From: a bacterium
GTDB taxonomy: Bacteria > Chloroflexota > Dormibacteria > Aeolococcales > Bog-877
Length of the DNA stretch: 25,937 nucleotides
Assembly: GCA_021798435.1 (NCBI GenBank)
Contig: JAJZGN010000001.1
Coordinates: forward strand, 1 to 25,937
Direction of reading: 5' to 3'
Shown here: positions 21,321 through 25,937 of the stretch, piece by piece
Layout: every line of letters starts with the position of its first letter
Position numbering within the stretch: position 1 is the first letter of the stretch
Translations under genes and position numbers: made by a program
The notes under the pieces: model-generated
What the model was told of the DNA's origin: nothing
What the model saw: the letters and a program-made list of their open reading frames with translations, nothing else
The model's database searches: none

Positions 21321-21989
21321 TCAGTCGGCGGAGCTGGCGCCGTGCCGAGGTTCGGGCCGGGGTTTCCGAGCCAGGGTCAGGGCGGCGACCAGGATCCAAG
21401 CCAGCTCCAGAGCCAGGAAGATGCGCTCGTAGAGCCCGCCGGCACTCTCGGCTCCGAACCCCGCCCTGAGGAGGGCCAGCAACGGCACCACCGCCAGCAC
21501 CGAGAGGCCCAGGAGCCACCCGCGCGCGCTCTGCAGTGGGAGGAGATGGCCTGCCGCCAGCGAGAGGACGATCGTGCCTAAGAGCGCGCCCAGGAAGGCC
21601 ACCAGGGCCAGCCACAGATGGATGGCGCCGCTGGCCGTGGCCGGCGTCCCCAGGGGATCGTCCGGGAAGACCGCGAGCAGGGCCGAGAAGATCCCCCAGA
21701 CGGCCAGCGCGAGGACTCCCAGTCGGGCGAGGGGCGCTGGCCGGCAGCCTCTGACGATCGCCACCACCAGGCAGACGGTGAGGGCGCCGCGGAGCAGAAA
21801 GTTAAGATCCATGAGCCACGAGAACGGCCCCACACCGTAGTCGCTCTCCGGGCTGTGGACCAGGCTGAGGCCGGGGCGGAGCAGGGCCAGGGCGACGTCC
21901 ACCAGCAGGTACACGAAAACGCCGGCCGCGGCCAGGCCGGCCCAGGTGCGGGCCGGGAAAAGAACCTGGTCCGCCGCCTGGCCACTCAT
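21321..21989 (-). CDS. DUF998 family membrane protein
   Basis: 222 residues from ATG 21989, which has a strong Shine-Dalgarno (GGGGAGG) seven bases upstream; a GTG at 22022 would add 11 residues but lacks one. About six membrane helices (roughly residues 15-38, 57-80, 86-107, 120-145, 150-172, 180-200). The loop SPESDYGVGPFSWLMDLNFL after helix 1 is the DUF998 signature. Function unknown; family members are often beside transcription regulators. It is divergent from marR with overlapping promoters, so the MarR protein probably controls it. Confidence 0.85.
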   Translation of the reverse strand: MSGQAADQVLFPARTWAGLAAAGVFVYLLVDVALALLRPGLSLVHSPESDYGVGPFSWLMDLNFLLRGALTVCLVVAIVRGCRPAPLARLGVLALAVWGIFSALLAVFPDDPLGTPATASGAIHLWLALVAFLGALLGTIVLSLAAGHLLPLQSARGWLLGLSVLAVVPLLALLRAGFGAESAGGLYERIFLALELAWILVAALTLARKPRPEPRHGASSAD

Positions 21990-22035
21990 CGCCACGCCTC
22001 CCCTCGCTGCCCGCTGGGGCACGAACCCGGGCGCC

Positions 22036-22042
22036 TATAGTA
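22036..22042. promoter_or_regulatory. Overlapping divergent -10 boxes of marR and the DUF998 gene
   Basis: On the plus strand TATAGT (22036-22041) ends five bases before the marR ATG. On the minus strand TACTAT (22037-22042) lies 47 bases before the DUF998 ATG and would leave a leader with a Shine-Dalgarno. The two hexamers share five bases. Confidence 0.5.
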
Positions 22043-22046
22043 CACA

Positions 22047-22499
22047 ATGATGACTACTTTGGAAGAGGGCACGGACGGGGCCGGCGGGGCGGGCGAGGCG
22101 CCCCTGGTGGGCCTCTTGCGGATGGCGCTGCGCCAGTACGGGAGGGAGATCAGGAGGCGGCTGGCGGAGCAAGGCATGTCTGACCTGCCCCGGAGCGGGA
22201 GCTGGGTCCTCGGCCTCCTGGCAGAGGGCGAGCTGGGGCCCAAGGAGCTGGCCCACAGACTGGGAGGCAGCAAGCAGGGCCTGAGCCGTCTGAGCCAGAC
22301 GCTGGTGGACCGCGGGTACGCCGGCCGGGTCCCGGATCCCAGGGACCGGCGCCGCGTGCTACTCCAGCTCACCCCGAGGGGCAGGGAGGCCGCCGCGGTG
22401 GTCGGACTCGCCGTCCAAACTCAGGACCTTCGGCTCCGCCGGCGCCTGGGGGCGTCTTCTGCGGAGCGGCTCCGTCGGGCGCTGGCTGAGACGGAGTAG
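22047..22499 (+). CDS. MarR family transcriptional regulator
   Basis: 150 residues. Helices near the N-terminus (LVGLLRMALRQYGREIRRRL) form the dimer arm, then a winged helix-turn-helix: LGPKELAHRLGGSKQGLSRL (helices 3-4), TLVDRGYAGRVPDPRDRRRV (helix 5 and the wing, with the conserved DxRDRR motif) and LQLTPRGREAA. The ligand that it senses cannot be told. It is expected to repress itself and the divergent DUF998 gene from the shared promoter. Start at the first of two tandem ATGs; the second (22050) gives an eight-base distance to the -10 box. Confidence 0.92.
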   Translation: MMTTLEEGTDGAGGAGEAPLVGLLRMALRQYGREIRRRLAEQGMSDLPRSGSWVLGLLAEGELGPKELAHRLGGSKQGLSRLSQTLVDRGYAGRVPDPRDRRRVLLQLTPRGREAAAVVGLAVQTQDLRLRRRLGASSAERLRRALAETE

Positions 22500-22608
22500 G
22501 GCCGCCGGAAGGGGGCAGGTCGGCCCACCCCTTCAGTCCAGGCGCCCGGGCCCCAGAGGCCGGGTGGAGACCTCGCAGTGGCCGCAGCCGTGGCCACCGG
22601 TTACGCCT

Positions 22609-22614
22609 TATCCT
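22609..22614 (+). promoter_or_regulatory. Predicted -10 box of the esterase (leaderless)
   Basis: TATCCT, a weak four-of-six match, ends six bases before the ATG at 22621. The spacing matches the other leaderless genes and favours this start over GTG 22564. Confidence 0.4.
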
Positions 22615-22620
22615 CAGGGG

Positions 22621-23715
22621 ATGGTTCAGGACCTCGCCCGGGCCGGGGACGCCGATAGGCCTCCGCTGCTGGAGAGGGGGCGGTGCGAGGGGCCCCCGTG
22701 GGCACATCCATTGCGCGGAGAGCTGGTGGAGATGGTCCTGACCAGCCGAGCGCTGGAGGGCAACCACCTGGAGGATCCGTCTCGTCGGCCCCTCTGGGTG
22801 TACCTCCCACCCGCCTACCGCGAGGACCCCGGCCGGCGGTTCCCCGTGGTCTACCTGCTGCAGGGGATGACCGGGCAGATCGACATGTGGCGCAATCGCT
22901 CCGCCTTTCGCCGCACCCCGCTGGAGCTGTACGACGGGCTGCTCAGCGACCCCGCCACGCCACCCTGCCTGCTGGTGTTCGTGGACTGCTGGACGTCACT
23001 GGGAGGGAGCCAGTTCCTGGACTCGGCGGGCACCGGCAGGTACCACACCTACCTCTGCGACGAGGTGGTTCCCCTGGTGGACCGGGAGTTCCGGACCCTG
23101 GCCGCCTCCGAGCACCGGGCGGTGGCGGGCAAGTCGAGCGGCGGCTACGGGGCGATGGTCACCCCGCTTCTGCGCCCCGATCTCTTCAGCGCCTTCGCCA
23201 GCCACGCCGGGGACGCCCTCTTCGAGTACTGCTACCTCCCGGAGTTCCCCCAGGTGGTGCGCGCCCTCCGCGACAGCCACCAGGGTTCCTTCGAGGCGTT
23301 CTGGGGCGACTTCCGCTCCCGGGAGGGGACCAGCCGGGCTGAGGACGGGGCGCTGATCAACTCCTACTGCATGGCGGCCTGCTACTCGGCCGCCGCCGAC
23401 GGGACTCCCGAGCTGCCCTTCGACCTGGCCACTGGGGCGATGCGCCCTGAGGTGTGGGCCCGGTGGCTGGAGAAGGACCCGGTCCGGATGGTGGCCGCCG
23501 ACCCCGGGAGGGCCGCGAACCTCAAGGCCGCCTACCTGGATGGGGGGCGGCATGACGAGTACAGCCTCGAGGTCGGGGCCACGGCGGTCGCGGCGGAGCT
23601 GCGGCGCGCTGGCGTGGGGGAGGTGCAGATCGAGCTCTTTGACGGGGGCCACGGCGGGATCGAGTACCGCTACCCCGAGGGGATCCGCTTCCTCGCTGAG
23701 CGGCTGGCACCCTAG
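22621..23715 (+). CDS. Alpha/beta-hydrolase, esterase D / enterochelin-esterase type
   Basis: 364 residues from ATG 22621; the frame is open to GTG 22564. The core begins at about residue 38 (TSRALEGNHLEDPSRRPLWV) with YLPPAYREDPGRRFPVVYLL, the usual esterase D opening. Nucleophile Ser is in AGKSSGGYGAMV (GxSxGG); the acid is probably Asp in YLDGGRHDEYSL; the catalytic His is in DGGHGGIEYRYP. No signal peptide, so cytoplasmic. The family includes S-formylglutathione hydrolases, enterochelin and acetyl esterases; there are no siderophore genes here, so the substrate is unknown. An insert of about 60 residues (HQGSFEAFWGDFRSREG to VRMVAADPGRA) forms a lid. It may be co-regulated with marR, 121 bases upstream. 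Confidence 0.87.
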   Translation: MVQDLARAGDADRPPLLERGRCEGPPWAHPLRGELVEMVLTSRALEGNHLEDPSRRPLWVYLPPAYREDPGRRFPVVYLLQGMTGQIDMWRNRSAFRRTPLELYDGLLSDPATPPCLLVFVDCWTSLGGSQFLDSAGTGRYHTYLCDEVVPLVDREFRTLAASEHRAVAGKSSGGYGAMVTPLLRPDLFSAFASHAGDALFEYCYLPEFPQVVRALRDSHQGSFEAFWGDFRSREGTSRAEDGALINSYCMAACYSAAADGTPELPFDLATGAMRPEVWARWLEKDPVRMVAADPGRAANLKAAYLDGGRHDEYSLEVGATAVAAELRRAGVGEVQIELFDGGHGGIEYRYPEGIRFLAERLAP

Positions 23716-24088
23716 GGAACCGGCGGGGTCCCAAAGACCCACTTGCACCGCGACCTGGTCCTTCGACCCCGTGATCGGGCCGCAACCACCCAGCGCCTGC
23801 TCCGCGACGCCGAAAGGGCTCTGGGCCGGCTGGCCGGCGAGGGGCGCCGCCTGGCCTCCGGATGCCCGACCCGGCTCCCACGCCCACTCTCCGTGACGCC
23901 GGGGCCGTCCCCGGTCTGGGAACAGTTCGAGTGAGGCGGCGAGCATCGGCTCGCCGGAGGTGTCGCGGCGGATCGGTGGAGAGAATCGAGTCGTGGATCA
24001 GGTCGCGCCGCGGGCGCGCCATCACCACGAACGGTAAGGTCCCGGGAATCGGGTGTCTCCCCGGGCCCTGCCTTAGGATCCTCGGGGG
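23716..24088. other. Intergenic region between esterase and MerR genes
   Basis: 373 bases between convergent genes. A short plus-strand frame (23743-23934) and several minus-strand frames cross it; none has recognisable sequence or a start signal. It contains one perfect hairpin (23937-23956). Confidence 0.5.
23937..23956. terminator. Perfect eight-pair hairpin between convergent genes
   Basis: CGGCGAGC-ATCG-GCTCGCCG: a perfect stem with a tetraloop. It lies between the esterase and MerR 3' ends; possible bidirectional terminator without U tract. Confidence 0.4.
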
Positions 24089-24922
24089 TCAATCGCCGAG
24101 CGGGAAGCTGACATCGCAGATCGGATCCTCCCCGCCGACCGACCCCGGTTCTGCCAGGTAGACCTCGCGACAGGAGAGCGACGACCCGGGGTGCTGGGCG
24201 ACTTCCGGAGAGCAGGCGACGGCGTCGTAGGCGGCGAGGATGGCGGGATAGGCCCATTCGCGCCTGGTGATCGTGGTGTACGCCTCGATGTGGGCGGCTT
24301 CGGTGCGGATCCCGATCAGGTCGGTGGGCCCGATCTCCGGCGGCCCCCCCTGGGCGGCCTCAAGGGGGCCATCGTCATGGTCGTTCACCGGCCCGTGGAA
24401 GATCAGGGTGAACGGACCCGTGGGCTCCAGGCCACCGAGGTGAGCGCGGAACGCGGCCCTGGCCTCGGCCGCGAAGGCGTCCGTCTGATCGCCATGCCGG
24501 CGGCGCTGGATCGACATGAGGCGACGGGCTGGGACCGCGCGGGTCTTGATCTCAAACATCGAATCTGCCTCCTTCCTCAGGATCGATTGGACGTGGCGGA
24601 TGAGGAGCCGTCGCCCTTGGTGGTCGCGCTCGATCCCGTCGAGCACGACTTCGAGCCGCGCGGAGGCGCCCTCGGCGCCGGCCGCCAGCTCTGAGAGAAC
24701 CGACCGGATTTCGGAAAGGCTGAGGTCGGCGCCGCGAAGCAGTCCCACGAGCCGCCCGGTGGGAACCTGCTCTTGCGAATAGCGACGGTAGCCGCTCCAA
24801 CGATCGACGGTCGCGGGCCGCATCAGCCCAGTTCGGTCGTAGATCCGCAGCGCCTTCGGCGTCAGCCGGGTGCGGGCCGCGATCTGGCCGATCGAGAGCA
24901 GTTCCGCTTCACGAGCCGCCAC
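24089..24922 (-). CDS. MerR family regulator with GyrI-like effector domain (BmrR type)
   Basis: 277 residues. MerR winged helix-turn-helix at about 10-80: LSIGQIAARTRLTPKALRIY is recognition helix 1-2 and GLMRPATVDRWSGYRRYS the wing. A coiled-coil linker follows (about 80-120), then a C-terminal GyrI-like small-molecule domain (about 122-277: FEIKTRAVPARRLMSI to ICDVSFPL). Such proteins sense hydrophobic drugs or cations and untwist promoters with long spacers; the promoter in front of this gene has precisely that 19-base spacer, so it is probably autoregulated. No efflux pump lies next to it. GTG start at 24922 is six bases after the -10 box. Confidence 0.92.
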   Translation of the reverse strand: MAAREAELLSIGQIAARTRLTPKALRIYDRTGLMRPATVDRWSGYRRYSQEQVPTGRLVGLLRGADLSLSEIRSVLSELAAGAEGASARLEVVLDGIERDHQGRRLLIRHVQSILRKEADSMFEIKTRAVPARRLMSIQRRRHGDQTDAFAAEARAAFRAHLGGLEPTGPFTLIFHGPVNDHDDGPLEAAQGGPPEIGPTDLIGIRTEAAHIEAYTTITRREWAYPAILAAYDAVACSPEVAQHPGSSLSCREVYLAEPGSVGGEDPICDVSFPLGD

Positions 24923-24928
24923 CCCTCG

Positions 24929-24959
24929 ATGATCGGCCTTGCCCCGGGGCCAAGGTCAA
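24929..24959 (-). promoter_or_regulatory. MerR-type promoter with 19-base spacer and dyad
   Basis: Minus strand: TTGACC (24959-24954), a 19-base spacer, then GATCAT (24934-24929), then six bases to the GTG. Just inside the -35 box is a near-perfect dyad, CCTTG-GCCCCGGGG-CAAGG (24955-24937), the likely MerR operator. Confidence 0.7.
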
Positions 24960-25000
24960 GAAGGTCGTCACGCCGGCCGTCAGTTGGCCCGCCGAGCGGC

Positions 25001-25864
25001 TCACCGGCTGTAGTCGTGGAACCCTCGCCCACTCTTGCGCCCCAGCCGCCCCGCCTCCACCATGCGCTCCAGGATCGGAAGTGGGGCGTACCGGGAGTCG
25101 TGGAGCCCCTCGTGCATCACCCGGCAGATGCCCAGGACCACATCCAGACCGATGAAATCGGCCAGCTCCAGCGGGCCCATGGGGTGGCGGAACCCCAGCC
25201 GGGCCACCTGATCGATGTCCTCGGCGCTGCCCACCCCCTCCTGCAGGGCGCGCATGGCCTCGTTCAGGAAGGGGATCAGGATCCGGTTCCCTATGAAGCC
25301 GGGGGCGTCGGCGGACCGCACCGGCCGCTTGCCCAACTCCCGTCCCAGCTCCTCGATGATGGAGAAGGTGTCCGCCGAGGTGAGGAGGCCGGGCACCAGC
25401 TCCACCAGCTCCATGACCGGCACCGGGCTGTAGAAGTGCATCCCGATGAACCTCTCCGGGCGCCCGCTGGCGGCCGCCAGGCGGGTGATGGGGATGGAGC
25501 TCGTGTTGCTGGCGAAGAGCACCTCCGGGCCGCAGCTCCGCCCCATCTCCGTCCAGAACTGGAGCTTGAGGTCCAGCTGCTCGGTGATCGCCTCGACCAC
25601 CACCTGCGTGCCCGCCTCCGGGATCGAGGTCTCAGCCGGGTGCAGGCGAAGGAGGCACGAAGCCGCCATCCCCGGCGCCGCCTTGCCCAGCTCCTCCGCC
25701 CGCTCCAGGCGCTCGCGGATCTGCCCGATCGCCCGCTCCGCCGCCTCGGGGACGGCATCGTAGAGCTGGACCTGAAAGCCCTTCTGGGCGGCGGTCTGGG
25801 CGATGCCCGACCCCATCAGGCCCGCGCCCGCCACGAACAGCGAGGTGATCCGCGACTCGGTCAT
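25001..25864 (-). CDS. 3-hydroxybutyryl/3-hydroxyacyl-CoA dehydrogenase
   Basis: NAD-dependent oxidation of 3-hydroxyacyl-CoA (or reverse reduction of acetoacetyl-CoA), in fatty-acid/butanoate or aromatic degradation. 287 residues, the short Hbd/PaaH type without a hydratase domain. Rossmann motif VAGAGLMGSGIAQTAA (residues ~11-26); DxxxEAxxE-type region VVVEAITEQLDLK; NTSSIPITRLA; the catalytic His in FIGMHFYSPVPVMELVE and Asn in GFIGNRILIPFLNEA; C-terminal domain with GFRHPMGPLELADFIGLDV. ATG 25864 with Shine-Dalgarno GGGAGGT and an ATGA overlap with a preceding gene, so it is an internal operon gene. Confidence 0.95.
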   Translation of the reverse strand: MTESRITSLFVAGAGLMGSGIAQTAAQKGFQVQLYDAVPEAAERAIGQIRERLERAEELGKAAPGMAASCLLRLHPAETSIPEAGTQVVVEAITEQLDLKLQFWTEMGRSCGPEVLFASNTSSIPITRLAAASGRPERFIGMHFYSPVPVMELVELVPGLLTSADTFSIIEELGRELGKRPVRSADAPGFIGNRILIPFLNEAMRALQEGVGSAEDIDQVARLGFRHPMGPLELADFIGLDVVLGICRVMHEGLHDSRYAPLPILERMVEAGRLGRKSGRGFHDYSR

Positions 25865-25937
25865 TGCGCACCTCCCTCGGCGGACGGCCCCCCCGGCGCC
25901 GCGGGGCCGAGCCCGCCTGCTCCACCCCCGCGGCGGC
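25861..25937 (-). CDS. 3' end of an upstream gene (partial)
   Basis: On the minus strand the frame ending in TGA at 25863-25861 is open to the window edge and encodes a Gly/Ala/Pro-rich tail (GGAGGLGPAAPGGPSAEGGAQ without its first residues). Its stop overlaps the start of the dehydrogenase as ATGA, the coupling used repeatedly in this window. The product cannot be told from 25 residues. Confidence 0.45.
   Translation of the reverse strand, partial: RRGGGAGGLGPAAPGGPSAEGGAQ

Noticed and set aside
22564..22620. Longer start (GTG 22564) for the esterase
   Set aside because: The extra residues are Pro-rich and not family-like; ATG 22621 has a -10-like box at the usual leaderless spacing.
23743..23934. 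Small plus-strand frame after the esterase
   Set aside because: No Shine-Dalgarno or -10 box and no recognisable sequence; kept only as intergenic.

Overview
The window is about 26 kb of very GC-rich (roughly 70%), gene-dense bacterial DNA with many GTG starts and short gene overlaps. Gene content (single-TM signal peptidase I, chromosomal ParA/ParB with a perfect parS site, two-subunit glycine decarboxylase GcvPA/GcvPB, ECF sigma and membrane partner, FemAB-like protein) points to a high-GC Terrabacteria lineage such as Chloroflexota/Dormibacterota or an actinobacterial relative. This is inference; nothing in the window fixes the phylum. The 3' end of jag (khpB) followed by parA-parB and parS suggests an origin-proximal location.

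Layout. 1-2731 (+): end of jag, a lipoprotein, an M16 zinc protease and ndk. 2691-6107 (-): lepB, parB, parA (parS in the parA promoter) and an S51-type peptidase. 6104-7740 (-): slipin and a short NfeD, reading into the S51 gene. 7797-9629 (+): a FemAB-like transferase and an SH3-tailed hypothetical. 9639-11081 (-): zwf. 11137-18680 (+): a tightly packed nine-gene unit, namely a degenerate sigma-70-like protein, gcvT, gcvH, gcvPA, gcvPB, pyrE, a lipoprotein, a protein-isoaspartate methyltransferase and an ECF sigma factor. 18681-20625: an accessory island with a transposase remnant, a DUF4386-like membrane protein and a 5'-truncated second copy of the ECF sigma gene. 20609-21175 (+): a membrane protein that looks like the natural partner of that sigma factor. 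21321-25937: DUF998 membrane protein (-), MarR (+), esterase (+), MerR/GyrI (-), 3-hydroxyacyl-CoA dehydrogenase (-) and the tail of one more gene (-).

Three window-wide signals stand out. (1) Nearly every gene that heads a transcription unit has a TAnnnT-like -10 box ending only 5-7 nt before its start codon, which is the signature of leaderless mRNAs. (2) Two or three downstream operon genes appear to start at CTG within a CTGA stop/start overlap, because the conserved N-terminal protein sequence runs up to that point and no ATG/GTG/TTG is available. (3) A ~322-bp direct repeat of the sigma gene 3' half flanks the accessory island; recombination across it would delete the island and rejoin an intact sigma gene to its putative membrane partner.

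Functionally the window mixes housekeeping (segregation, secretion, nucleotide balance, pentose phosphate entry, glycine/one-carbon metabolism, pyrimidine synthesis) with envelope and stress modules (slipin/NfeD, ECF sigma, MarR, MerR). I see no tRNA, rRNA, CRISPR array or riboswitch.
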